A stretch of 64,000 bases of DNA from Aquatica leii (Eukaryota; Arthropoda; Insecta; Coleoptera; Lampyridae): positions 32,383,507 through 32,447,506 of the forward strand of contig CM069437.1 of NCBI GenBank assembly GCA_035610365.1, given 5' to 3'. A program made the position numbers and the translations under genes. Shown in pieces: positions 10,848-21,584 of this stretch. Under the pieces are notes generated by a model. It worked only from the letters and a program-made list of their open reading frames with translations. It was not told where the DNA came from and ran no database searches. Within the stretch, counting starts at the first letter, position 1. Every line of letters begins with the position of its first letter.

Positions 10848-11615
10848 ATGCAACGAAAACGGACTATGCGCTTGGCTACATGGAATGTGCAAGGTTTAAG
10901 GACAAAACAAAATGAAGTGTTTAATGAACTCGAACAAAACAAAATAGACCTTTGTGTTCTAACTGAAACGAAGAAAAAAGGAAAAGGAAGCGAGACAGTG
11001 GGAAACTATATCCATTTCTACAGTGGGGTGTGCAAGAGTACACGTGCAAAAAGAGGTGTTTCAATAGCAGTCCACAAGAAATGTAGAAACCATATTAAAA
11101 GTTGGGAAGAAATAGATGAACAAATAATAATCGTTGAACTGAAACTAAATAGCGAACAAATTGTAATAATAGGCGTATATGCCCCAAGTGACGATACGGA
11201 CGTAACTATTAAAGATCAGTTTTATGAAAATTTGACAGGTTTATTGGAAAGTTTTAAGAACAACAAAGAAGTATGTCTGTTGGGAGATTTTAATGCTAGA
11301 ATTGGTAAAAAGAACAATGATTTAGTAGTGGGAAGATACGGAGAAAACAGAATAAATGACAATGGGCAACGTCTTATAGATGTTTGCAAGGGTTCATCTC
11401 TACGTATAATGAATGGTTTTTTCCCACACAAAGATATACATAAATACACGTGGATACAGCCGACAAAACAACTGCAATCGATTATTGATTATTTTATACA
11501 AAGACAAACATCTAGGTTAAAAACTACTGACGTAAGGGTTCTTCGTGGTGCGGAATGTGGATCCGACCACCATATGATTTTAGCTATAGAAGCATTAGGT
11601 ATAAAGAAGGAATAA
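10848..11615 (+). CDS. LINE APE-type endonuclease (N-terminal part of ORF2)
   Basis: The 255-codon frame is an exonuclease-endonuclease-phosphatase domain that nicks target DNA to prime reverse transcription. Catalytic landmarks are all present: TWNVQG (Asn), LTETK (Glu), GVYAPS (Tyr), GDFNARIG (Asp and Asn), SIIDYF and GSDHHMIL (Asp-His). I chose the ATG at 10,848 (MQRKRTMRLATWNVQG) because it lies just ahead of the first conserved motif; the in-frame ATG at 10,866 is also possible. The frame ends with TAA at 11,613, and the RT continues in the -1 frame. RTE-like elements normally encode both domains in one protein, so this is probably a one-base mutation, though translational frameshifting cannot be excluded. 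Confidence 0.85.
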   Translation: MQRKRTMRLATWNVQGLRTKQNEVFNELEQNKIDLCVLTETKKKGKGSETVGNYIHFYSGVCKSTRAKRGVSIAVHKKCRNHIKSWEEIDEQIIIVELKLNSEQIVIIGVYAPSDDTDVTIKDQFYENLTGLLESFKNNKEVCLLGDFNARIGKKNNDLVVGRYGENRINDNGQRLIDVCKGSSLRIMNGFFPHKDIHKYTWIQPTKQLQSIIDYFIQRQTSRLKTTDVRVLRGAECGSDHHMILAIEALGIKKE

Positions 11616-13504
11616 GAAATAAACGTCCTGAATGGTGGTCGGTTGAACTGGAAGAAAAAGTATCAGCCAAAAAGAAAACCTACCAAACATGGCTGCTTAC
11701 AGGAGATCCAGAAGATAGAAAAGTATACACAACACAAAATAAAAACGTAAAACGATTAATTAGTAAGAGAAAGAATGAAATCTGGGAAGAAAAATGTGAG
11801 AGGGTAGATAGATGTTTAGGAGGGACTAGAGTTACAGAAGCATGGAAAGTCATCAAAGGTGTAAGAAAAGAACGAAGAGACGAAAGAAAAATAAACTTAA
11901 TTAGTTATGAAGAATGGAAAAATCATTACCGGACGTTGTTAACAGAAAACAGAGAGGAGTTTAAGAGAGATATTGACGAGATCATTCCAAGTACGGGTCT
12001 AGAAGTGGAAAAAATAAGTTTAGAGGAAATTAATAAAACACTCAAAGACATGAAAAATGGAAAAGCTGCAGGGCCGGGAGACATTCCCATCGAGTTAGTG
12101 AAAAGTGGTCCAACGATTCTATTGGAAAAGCTAGCAGACCTTTTTAACGATTGTCTGATTGAGGGAAAGGATATCCCATCAGATTGGAATTTGGCACACA
12201 TCAGTTCAATTTATAAAAAAGGAAATAGAAAGGTGTGTGGAAACTATAGAGGAATCAGTGTCACTAGCTCGTTGGGGAGGTTGTATGGCAGAATAATAAA
12301 AAAGAGGATTGAAATGCAGTATGAAGATATTGAAGAACAAAATGGCTTTAGAGCAGGACGAACCTGTACGGATAACACATTTACTCTTCAGCAAATATTA
12401 GAAAAACGAAAAGCCCGAAATCTACCTACCCATCTTCTTTTCATAGACCTAGAAAAAGCCTACGATTCAGTGCCCTTGAAAAGTATGTTTAATATATTGA
12501 CTAAAGTTGGCCTTAGTAATAAATATGTTAGAGCAATATATAACATGTACAAAAATGCACAAAGCGCGATAAAGACTGGCAGCGAAATATCACCACCTTT
12601 TCAAATAACTAAAGGTTTAAAACAGGGATGTTGTCTATCACCTACACTATTTAAAATATATTTGCAAGAAGCATTATTAGAATGGACGAGAAAGTGTGCA
12701 GGGATGGGTATAAAAATTGATGAGAGATGCCTAACAACTCTATTCTTCGCGGATGATCAAGTACTCATTGCAAACTGCAAAGAAGACCTAGATTATATGC
12801 TGAGAAAACTGAAAGAAGCATATGAAACATGGGGCTTGAACATCAACATGAAGAAAACAGAATATCTTAGAGTTGGGGATAAAGGAGAGGATGATCCAGA
12901 TTTGGAATTAAAGAATATAGCACAATGTGAGGAGTTTAAATACCTGGGAAGTATAATTTCAAATAAAGGATCATCAGAGAAAGATATAGCGTATAGGACT
13001 CAACAGGGGAAGAAATGCATCGGAATGTTAAATCCTTTACTATGGTCCAACAATATAAAAATTCAAACAAAAATGACAATCTACAAAACAATTGTAGAAC
13101 CAATATTGACGTACGGAGCAGAATGTTGGCAATTGAAAGAAAAAGATAAACGAAAAATAAACGCGGTGGAAATGGATTATTTGAGACGGTCGTGCAGAAT
13201 ATCAAGACAGGAGCACATCCAAAATAAACAAATAAGAAGAAGGACACGAAGAGTTCACACAACAGTAGAAAGAGTAGAAACTAGGCAGCTAGTCTGGTAT
13301 GGTCATGTAAAAAGAATGTCCGATGATAGGTGGCCAAAGAGAGCTCTAGAATATATTCCCCCTAGTAGGAGAAGAAGAGCAAGACCAGCTCAAACTTGGA
13401 TGAGCGGTATAGTGGACACAATGAGAGATAGGGCGATCCAGGAAAATGAATGGGAAAACCGAAAGGTTTGGCGAGCGAAATACGAGATGCGGCAGAAGCC
13501 GTAG
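11555..13504 (+). CDS. LINE reverse transcriptase (C-terminal part of ORF2)
   Basis: A 649-codon open frame of which about the first 15-18 codons overlap the endonuclease frame and are probably not native; homology begins near RNKRPEWWSVELEEKV. It contains linker, RT and the C-terminal region: KNGKAAGPGDIPIELVKSG, NYRGISVTSSLGRLYGRII, EEQNGFRAGRTCTDN, FIDLEKAYDSVP, GLKQGCCLSPTLF, the catalytic FFADDQVL (FADD at 12,746-12,757), FKYLGSIIS, and near the end QLVWYGHVKRMSDDRWPKRALEY. No stop interrupts it. With its endonuclease this element would be competent but for the frame break at about 11,600. Expression from its own 5'UTR promoter is family knowledge, not seen here. Confidence 0.87.
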   Translation: MWIRPPYDFSYRSIRYKEGIRNKRPEWWSVELEEKVSAKKKTYQTWLLTGDPEDRKVYTTQNKNVKRLISKRKNEIWEEKCERVDRCLGGTRVTEAWKVIKGVRKERRDERKINLISYEEWKNHYRTLLTENREEFKRDIDEIIPSTGLEVEKISLEEINKTLKDMKNGKAAGPGDIPIELVKSGPTILLEKLADLFNDCLIEGKDIPSDWNLAHISSIYKKGNRKVCGNYRGISVTSSLGRLYGRIIKKRIEMQYEDIEEQNGFRAGRTCTDNTFTLQQILEKRKARNLPTHLLFIDLEKAYDSVPLKSMFNILTKVGLSNKYVRAIYNMYKNAQSAIKTGSEISPPFQITKGLKQGCCLSPTLFKIYLQEALLEWTRKCAGMGIKIDERCLTTLFFADDQVLIANCKEDLDYMLRKLKEAYETWGLNINMKKTEYLRVGDKGEDDPDLELKNIAQCEEFKYLGSIISNKGSSEKDIAYRTQQGKKCIGMLNPLLWSNNIKIQTKMTIYKTIVEPILTYGAECWQLKEKDKRKINAVEMDYLRRSCRISRQEHIQNKQIRRRTRRVHTTVERVETRQLVWYGHVKRMSDDRWPKRALEYIPPSRRRRARPAQTWMSGIVDTMRDRAIQENEWENRKVWRAKYEMRQKP

Positions 13505-13542
13505 GATCCTCGCTACTATACTATACTATATTCAACCCATAA

Positions 13543-14290
13543 CTTTTCAAACTGTTTAGTATTTGACTGCCAATGCTTGTTCATTTATAGTATGGTTACC
13601 ATTTTCCATAGTCACATAGCAAACACACAAATAACTTTGTTCGATGTTTAAAATGTCACTGGTTTTATCTGCCAGTACTGAGAAATAAGTTGCATTATTA
13701 ACTTCCTCGATTAGTTTATTTTTTATAACATTATTGTAAGATAAAATTATTTTATTTTGTAACAGAGGCGGGATGTATTTGATTTTTCTGGTTCGATTCA
13801 ACATATCATTTAGGTCTTGATCACTTTGGCTTCTGTATCTTAAAAATGCTCTAAAACTCCCTTCATTTTGCTCAGTACATATCAAACTCGTTCCAATACT
13901 TCCAGAGTCGCTGTAACCTTTTAAGGCTAGCTCTTGTCGCCTACATAATTTGACGGTTTCAATCACAGATTTTAAGTTGTGTCTATTTTCAAGGATTGCT
14001 TCACTGCGTGCACTATCAAGCTGATTGATAACCCCCAAAGATCTACTTCCAGAGTCTTTTTAGATTTTTGAAATCAATAATACAAGCATTATGATAGTCG
14101 ATTTCAGCCTGGCAGATAAAACCTTCTTGAGCTTTTACACAGTTTATGAATTTATGTTTCACCAATGAACCGAGCTCCTAGCTGTTTACTACTGTCCTAT
14201 GCTTGGCAAATAAAAAAAAACAAAATCTACAAAAAGCTTATTCTTTTTCTGAGTAAACCAGCCACGGATATTAACTGAACTAAGGTATGC
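13543..14290 (-). pseudogene. hAT transposase, N-terminal half
   Basis: The frame at 14,038-13,556 (about 160 codons) reads SEAILENRHNLKSVIETVKLCRRQELALKGYSDSG, then NEGSFRAFLRYR, YIPPLLQNKIILSYNNVI and NNATYFSVLADKTSDIL. The last block holds the first catalytic Asp (ADxTSDI). Further upstream, broken frames to about 14,290 (IRGWFTQKKNKLF, then EIDYHNACIIDF) look like the TTF-type zinc-finger region. It belongs with the half at 9,982-10,653, from which it is separated only by the LINE. Confidence 0.8.
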
Positions 14291-14868
14291 ATGAGCTTTA
14301 CTTTTTCTTAAATTGTAGTCTTTTGTTCAAATAAAACCCAATGTTATTAGGACTGAATATTTCACGTTTATGATCTGAGAAAGATAATCTTTTTAAAGAC
14401 AATTAAATAGAAGAAACGGGTTAATTTTCAGTTTCAAGCAAAGAACCGTCTTCTAATTTTCTTGTTTTAAACATGTACGATATTAAACACTGACCCTTCC
14501 TTTTCCTGACTATTATTCAGCAAGAAAAAATAGAGCAGTCTAATTAAATTTAATTAACGTGAAACTAACCATAAATTAAATCATTAAATTTACATTCACT
14601 ATAAACTTGCACTGATACACAATCCACAATCGCTAATAAAACTACAAGACAATACTAAAAAACAACGAAAAACTATCTTAATTATAATTTGCTAAATAGA
14701 CTATTAGGTTTTGTTTAAAAATCATTGTAAACAATGTGTATCTTGTAAGATACATTGCCAAATTCGGTGCATTACGTTTTCTTCTGTTTTCAAAATTCAA
14801 TGGGGAGAATTGGTAAAACATTTGCACTTCTGCTTCCAATTTGAGCAGAAAAAGACCCAGAGACCGAT
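14291..14868. other. Spacer with no recognisable feature
   Basis: About 0.58 kb of AT-rich sequence between the hAT N-terminal half and the piggyBac start. It may include the 5' part of either element, but no terminal repeats were identified. Confidence 0.5.
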
Positions 14869-16440
14869 ATGAATAAGGTTTACTTAGAAGATGAAGCCAC
14901 AGTAGACGTTTCATACAACGATGGGAATCCAGAAGATGAAGACATTCTGTTAGAATTGTTACCCGTACCTGTATAAAATATACAGACGACCCCTGTGAAA
15001 TCCAGGCTCGTTAGATACAACACCGGCGCGGCGGTTAGTCCCTAAAATGAAAAAAACAGCTTGATAAGAAAATTACAAATAGTTCGTGGGAAAACGACGG
15101 TGTTCCTTATGAAGTCAAGTCCGATCAGCTGAAAACAGCATTAGAGTACTTTAAAACATTTCTGAGTGAGAATATACTTGAACTAATAGTGCATCAGGCT
15201 AATTTGTATTCCACACAACAGAGTGGTAAGTGTGTCGATACAAATATTTACGAAATGCAAGATTTTTTTGGGATTGAACTAATGATGGGTATTGTGGATA
15301 TATCAGCTTAATCGGATTATTGGGCGCAGCAAACACGTTACGTTCCTATTGCTGATATATTGCCACTAAAAAGGTATCAAGCTGTTGTAATCTTCATTTT
15401 GTCAATAATGAAGATTTGAATACGGACCGATACTTCAAAGTACGATCTATACTGGAACTATTCAGGCGCAATTGTCTCAACATCGAACCAGAAATGAGAA
15501 ATTATGTTGATGAATTGATGGTTTCATATAAAGGAGTAAATATCGATTCAAGCGTGGCTGGAATGGTATATGATTTTGTTCCATATACCAAAATGGACAT
15601 ATTTCGCAACCATTAATTTACACAAATGGAAGAAAACTTAGGTTTTCGTGTTAGGGTTGTGGTAGGCTTGTGCAAATCAATCCAAAAGAAATCTCTGTCA
15701 GTTATGTATTTTGACAACTTCTTCACCCGTTTAAAGCTCGTCTCTTACCTTCGTAGAGTTTGGTATTCTAAGTTTAGGAACTATCAGATCAAATCGTCTA
15801 AGAGGTTGTTTTATGAAAGCTGACTTAGAACTTCAAAGAGAAGGTAGACGATCTTTTAATCAAAAAGTTGAGAACTCTAATCGTCTTGCACTGATCAAAT
15901 GGTTTGACAACAAATCTGTTACCTTATGCAACTCATATATTGCAACAAATTCGAATATATTCTAAGACAGGAGGTGGGAAAATCCAGATTGTGTGTCTAC
16001 AGATAGTAAACCTTTATAACCGCCACATGAACGAAGTGGACTTTGCAAATATGTTTATAGCGCTATATAGAACCGGTATGAAGACTAATAGACGGTATAT
16101 GGAATTGTTTTCTCAGATATAGGCGCAAATCTAAATTATTGGATGATGATTCAAAATCAGTAATTAAGCTGAAACACTCTATGACTAACGTTTGGAAAGA
16201 GTTTCAAAATAACAGAATCAGAAGAGGGCGACCTAGCAACTCTGCATGGAAAATCCAAAGAACCGTTGAACCCAGACCAAAGAAGTCAGCATATTTGACA
16301 ATGTAGGACACTTCCCAGCGTTTCTATCAAAAAGTTAGTGTAGAAACTGCAAATCCAGATATTCCAGAAAATGCAACATTAGATTATCTTTTACCACAAA
16401 AAAACTGCTTTGTGGATTTTCATTTTGATGTTAATAATTA
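14869..16440 (+). pseudogene. piggyBac transposase, full length but broken by stops and frameshifts
   Basis: A plus-strand piggyBac gene from an ATG at 14,869 (MNKVYLEDEATVDVSYNDG) to about 16,440. In order: acidic N-terminus; ALEYFKTFLSENILELIVHQANLYS and NIYEMQDFFGIELMMG (15,130-15,300); DRYFKVRSILELFRRNCL with VDELMVSYKG (15,416-15,550); the block SLSVMYFDNFFTRLKL (15,690-15,740), which contains the DNFFT motif with a catalytic Asp; and YNRHMNEVDFANMFIALYR (16,015-16,075), with an Asp in NEVDFAN. The usual C-terminal cysteine finger is not seen. At least five frame breaks make it inactive. TTAA-flanked ends were not identified with confidence. Confidence 0.88.
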
Positions 16441-18627
16441 ATATATAAATTAGTTTTGGTAAATAAATTCTTATTCTGTCAAATAAGTTCGTTTAAATTT
16501 TTTTAAATTTATATATCAGTATTTTTCCTTAATTTGGCAATGTATCTCAAGAGATACTACTCAAAATTTTTACTTCTTAACTCAAAAAAAGTGTTCTGAA
16601 GTTGCAATTGGTATTTAAAAGTATTTTTCAGTTTAGTTTCTGGTTATTATAAATTTCGGTAAAAAAAATAAGATTTTACCAAGTTTAGGGTTTAATATAC
16701 GTGCAGCTTCCGATTGTTTTCATGCATTCGTAGGTAAAGCAAAATTTGCACCAGCTATTGTCAAAAATTTTAAAGTTATTATTAGTCTCTGGGGGTGATT
16801 GATCACCCTAATCACCCGTTTACGCCATACGTTCTGCATGGCATTAATTTCTACAATTTTTTCAATATATACCTCAGTGGAAGAACCTGTTATGGTACTG
16901 GTAATTATTTTATATCAAAAAAACTGTCTAATAATTAATGTCCAAATAAAACAATAAAAAATAATAGTCCATTCAGACTACAAGAAAAAACATATAAATC
17001 ATAGAACGTTTACTTAAAATCTAATTTATGCAAAATAGTTTTTTGTCACTTAGCAAATTCTTCCACTTCTCCCTTCGAATCTTCTAAGAATATTAAGCAT
17101 CGTTTAAAACTAAAATATTAATATTTTTTAGCTTGTATTTTCTAGACGTAAACCCCACCTCCTTGTTCGGTTTTCAAGCATAAGAATTTAGTTAATGGTA
17201 AATATTAACCATTGATTTGACTAAATAAACACACTATTAAAAAGTTTGATTAATTTTGTGACATCAAAGAATTATAAGAACCTCTGAAGTAACCAAGTCG
17301 TCAAGCTCTGATTGGCAATAGAAAATGTGCTTTTATGCAATTGCTAAATCTGGCAATAGTTAACGAAGAAATGCGTTAATCGTGCATAAGTCAAAATTTC
17401 TATCAAACTACTCAATTACACTGTATGTCATTTTTCGCAACTTAGAAAGTTGCGAATTTATCTCGTACTTGCTTATTAGTATTTTTATTATAAATATATG
17501 AAAAACGTAGACAATCTAAAGCAGCAAGGACGAGCTAGAAAATTGAAAGTTTCATTAAGTGAAACCAATTTATTAATAGCACACACATCTAACTAATCTC
17601 CTACTTAATATTCTTGAAAATTAATTTAAGTTATTGCACTTATGTTATATAAATAACGTTTCCATGTGAACGTATCAACATTCATATATATTTTTTTTAT
17701 TAATTATGTAGAATTAAGTTTTCAATGTATTTTAATTTATTTGCTAGTTTTAAATTGACGCACACCTTTAAAAGTTTGTTGTAAAAGGTACAAAAGATTG
17801 ACTTCTAATATGAACGGTTATTGTTGAACTTCTTAAGAAAATCTTGACAAATTGCGTGACGTGTTTGTGCCGTTCTGCAAGTTTCTACAAGTCGAGGAGC
17901 GCACCTGTACCAGGGCCAATATACTCTTGAAAAACAAAAAAATAATTATATGTATGTTGATAATTACAGTATTAGTGCTTATTACAGCAGCTTTTATGTT
18001 ATAGATAATTCTTTAATGTTACTTTTTTGCCTTAGCCATTATTAATAATTTGCTATTATGTACGCCGTGTCATAAATCAAAGAAATAGGAATGGCACATC
18101 ATCACGTGTGATTTAAGCGCGTGTTTCTATGCATCGAAGTTTACTCAATTATGTTATGTTTATGTAATAGTCTCGCGTTATGACTTTTTCCAAATTGGAT
18201 AAGTTGAACATTTAATTTAAATATGTTACAGTTTACGGTTATGTAATAAATTTAAAAATTGTGTACATTTTATGTAAGTTCTAGCAGTACGTTTTAAGAA
18301 CATTTTTAAACAGCACTTGTGCTGTTATTAAATTTTTTTCGATTTTCCAGATAGTAAGGATAAAATTGATGACAATTTGTAAAAGGTAAAAGAGTTCCAC
18401 AAAAAAAAACCAAATATTATTGAATAATTTTAAACATTATTTATTGTGTATGTTAATAAAGAGAAAACTATAACTAAACTTACAAAATTAATCAATTTAA
18501 ATTATTATTTAGTAAACAATGAGCGAAATACTTAATGAGCTGTCAAAAGTAGCAAAGACAAATTGCAACTTTTTTTAATTTTCTATCGAAAGATATATTT
18601 TTGGTAAAGTAAAGCAAAAATTTAAAA
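16441..18627. other. AT-rich spacer with no recognisable gene
   Basis: About 2.2 kb in which I found no credible frame, RNA gene or match to other repeats here. One compact inverted repeat (GGGTGAT and ATCACCC at 16,795-16,810) is the only structure noticed. Confidence 0.6.
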
Positions 18628-19524
18628 AGTATAACCGGTCCCGCGCCGTACATAAGGGCAAAGTCGTGTGGTGCACGACGGCGCCAAAAAGTCACAAACC
18701 TCAAAAGTAAAAAAAAATAAAGCAATAAACAACATTGTCAACACAAAATTTATATTGATAAAAAAACCAGTTAGGAATCATTAGCTATTGCATTGTTTTT
18801 TATTTGCTTATTTTTACTCTTTGAGACGAGGGTACCGAATTACTTCTCGAAAATAATATCTTTTCTAAATAAGAGTACGCAATAAGAGCATTTATTTGAT
18901 CGAATACGTAATACGTAACAGGATAACATCAATTGTGTGAACTCAAACAAATCTGATTTTATTCATGTTCGAGCTTGAAATTTGGCTTGCAACTAACCAA
19001 CAAGCGAACAAGCGTTTTTTTCCTGTTTGAACTTGCAATGTACGAAACTTTATATATTGAAGCGCTGCATCGGTCGCGATTTCATTTGTTGCCTGATGCC
19101 CGATTGATAATTAACTTAGCGAAGTGAAAAGGTGCATGGGGTAAAAGATATCTGGTTTTGAAACTTTAGTTTTTTGTAGTTTTAGAGATTTTATAGTAAT
19201 GTGTTTTGTGTTGTGAATTAAGGTGAGTTCATCTAAAATTTATTTTTTATTTTAGATTTATTAAAATATTAAAAGTCAAAAACTTGCATCTCTAAAATCC
19301 TTTTAAATTTGATTATATAAACATCGTTGTTAATCGATGTAAGTTCAAACAGAATAATTGATAAGCACTGATATTACTACTTATTAAAATTTATAAATTT
19401 TGAAATAACTTGAAATAAGTAATGTTGAAAAAATACTTTTGAGTTTGAGTCGAAACATTTCCATTTTTCATGAATAATTTGTCAATTTGTTTACTTACAT
19501 ATTAATTTCTTTACAGTATACAGG

Positions 19525-19691
19525 ATGTCAGAAAAAAAAGAAATTGTCTGGATCCCAAAATTTGCTGAAAAAAAGAGAAGAAGAACTGGAAACCAAAATT
19601 ACGCATTTTTTTTCAAAACCTGAATCTACTTTGTCAAATATTGATAACAACAATAATACAGCTGAATCCCAATATCCTGTACTTGAAACGC
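19525..19691 (+). pseudogene. hAT transposase, first coding segment (upstream of the LTR insert)
   Basis: An ATG at 19,525 begins M-S-E-K-K, and a frameshift in an A-run (19,532-19,539) is needed to continue into KLSGSQNLLKKREEELETKITHFFSK, which is the typical Lys/Ser-rich start of ZMYM1-like hAT proteins. The frame meets a stop a few bases inside the inserted LTR. If the insert is mentally removed, the reading frame carries on without shift on its right side at 21,589, for 24 more codons. Confidence 0.78.
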
Positions 19692-21584
19692 TGTAACCAT
19701 CGTTTAGAATCGATTGGTTGATTGAGTAATGTTTGATAACGGACACAGTATTTGGATTGACGATTTTCATTTAATGTATTTTGAATTTGTGTTAATGTGA
19801 TTTTAGATTGAGTTTAATAAGTTATTTTACGATTTTAAATTCAAAGTTACAATGTAATTGTTGATAAAGTTTTGTATTTTGTTACGCTGTAAACCATCTG
19901 ATTTCGCGATTTTGCTTATTGAATGTTTCACTTGGATTGTTGAAAAATTCCAGTTGTGAGTTATGTTTTCCTTCTGAGATATAACCGTAATTAAATCTAT
20001 TTTCGCCGTTTGTTTATTTTAAGTTGGTTTATGAGTTCTTTGTTCGAGTACATTCGTACTTGAATTTCTTTATGTCAAACGTTTAGATTACGTGGAAAAA
20101 TTAAGTCGTTATCTTAATTTATTAGGCAGTTTAAATTCTTGTAATATAATATCTTGTCAAATTGACAGTTTCACGTACAAGCGAAACGCTGTGTCCTAAT
20201 AATATGACTATGACGTAATAAGTGCTGTTTGCCTCTTTATTGCACTGCTTCGCGAGAATATTTTGGTGGTTGAGATTTCGAACGCAGCCTTTGTGGAAAG
20301 GGCAGTCGACAAAAGTTGATATATAGGTGTGATTTTGGTAAATGAGGTACGAGTCGGAAGTTAGTTGATTGGCAGACGTCAGAATGTAGTTCACGCAGGT
20401 GATAATTCACCTTTTATAATAGTTACCGCGGAAGTAAGTGAAAATGGTACAGTGATGCTTGAGTGGAAAATAAAACTTTCCTTTTTCGTAATTACGGTTC
20501 ATGGAGATCACTGTTTTCCTAATTAATATCGCATGTTTCGTTAAGTGAATTTTGTGCGTGAGTTTGTTTCGCAATCTCATATCTTTCGCCTTGGAGGCGG
20601 ATCAATAATAATTCTTCCGTTGGTAAATTTATTCATCTGGATTTGGTACCCTATCGAGGTCCTGGACGTTCTGCTGGCCTACGCTAACCAAAAGCCCGTC
20701 TTCGAGTAAATCAAGGTATTTATTTTGCACCATCTATTGATATGTGAAATTTACGTTTACGCGATTAAGTGTTAAAAGCTTTGAATTTTCAATTAAAAAT
20801 TACAAGTGTTTCGAAGTTATCGTTAATGTAACTAATTAATGATCGTATTTTACGGTACTGTTTTATCCCAAGTTTAAAAATTTATTAAACGGGACCGAAT
20901 TATCGATTCAAATTTTATATTTATATGTTAGTTTTATAAGTATTTTTCATTTTGTTTTTAAGTTATATCGACACACACGGCCGTGATCATAGAGGTTTTT
21001 AGATTGATTAATTTGTGCTGTTTATTTCTTTAAAATTCTGTATTGTGTATTTTATTATTTTGTTTGTGTATTTTGTGCCATTAACTTTAAATTTTGGTTT
21101 TGATCAAACGTGCATTCACGTAATTTTTATTATTTTGTTACTGTTTTGTGTATTTAATTTTGTCAATTTCAATTCAATTATTTTATTTTATTATTTTATT
21201 CATTTTGTTTTATTTTGTTCAAATAAATGTTAAATTATTAAATTGTAAAGAGCTTTAATTCCGTCGGCCTCCGCGTGTGTAACTTTATTAGTTTATTTTA
21301 GATTTTAGCAAATGCACCTCTAAGGTAAGTCCGTTGGGGGTGCATACTACAGAAGCGGACTTATGGTTGGCAAGGGTCATTAGTCCATTAAGCTTTACCC
21401 CCTTCCTGGCGCCCTTTGATTTCGACATTATTATTTATCGATTTTGTGTTTTCGACAAGTCAATCCATTTCGATCACGAAACTTTTAAATAAAACCCACC
21501 CTTCTCCATTGAGCTAGTGGCACAACCCCTGTTTATGTTACTACATTGCAGGCAGTGACTTTGTGTTAATTTTGGCATGTAACA
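19692..21584 (+). mobile_element. Solo-LTR-like insertion inside the hAT gene
   Basis: A 1.89 kb block that begins TGTAACC and ends GTAACA (TG...CA), flanked by ACGC on both sides (19,688-19,691 and 21,585-21,588; five bases, AACGC, if the end is set one base earlier). It contains no coding frame of gag or pol type. A polyadenylation signal AATAAA lies at 21,222-21,227. The hAT reading frame is intact across the junction when the block is taken out, which fixes the borders. The simplest reading is a solo LTR left by recombination between the two LTRs of a BEL/Pao- or Gypsy-like retrotransposon; 1.9 kb is long for an LTR, and a long non-autonomous element is the alternative. Confidence 0.65.

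Larger units (their letters stand above)
10667..13530 (+). mobile_element. Nearly complete RTE-like LINE with 5'UTR, two overlapping frames and tail
   Basis: About 2.86 kb between copies of a 12-13 bp target duplication (ATTCAACCCATAA). It has a GC-richer 5'UTR (10,667-10,847), an APE endonuclease frame, an RT frame that overlaps it by 61 bases, and a short (CTATA)n tail (13,513-13,530). The full-length 5' end, intact catalytic motifs and near-perfect duplication make it the youngest-looking LINE in the window. It lies within the hAT gene on the opposite strand. Family name: RTE-like, of the kind often mis-annotated in insect genomes as craniofacial development protein 2-like; the exact clade needs a tree. 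Confidence 0.88.
9960..14290 (-). mobile_element. hAT element gene (ZMYM1/TTF-finger type), split by a LINE
   Basis: Two halves of one minus-strand hAT transposase flank a 2.9 kb LINE: the N-terminal half at 14,290-13,543 and the C-terminal half at 10,653-9,982. The short segment ATTCAACCCATAA occurs at both LINE edges (10,654-10,666 and 13,530-13,542) and is the target-site duplication. The C-terminal dimerisation region and the terminal inverted repeats were not found. The LINE insertion therefore post-dates the hAT gene. Confidence 0.8.

Noticed and set aside
21015-21233. A 72-codon hydrophobic frame inside the solo-LTR-like block
   Set aside because: Low-complexity T-rich sequence directly before a polyadenylation signal; no homologous motif and no start context.
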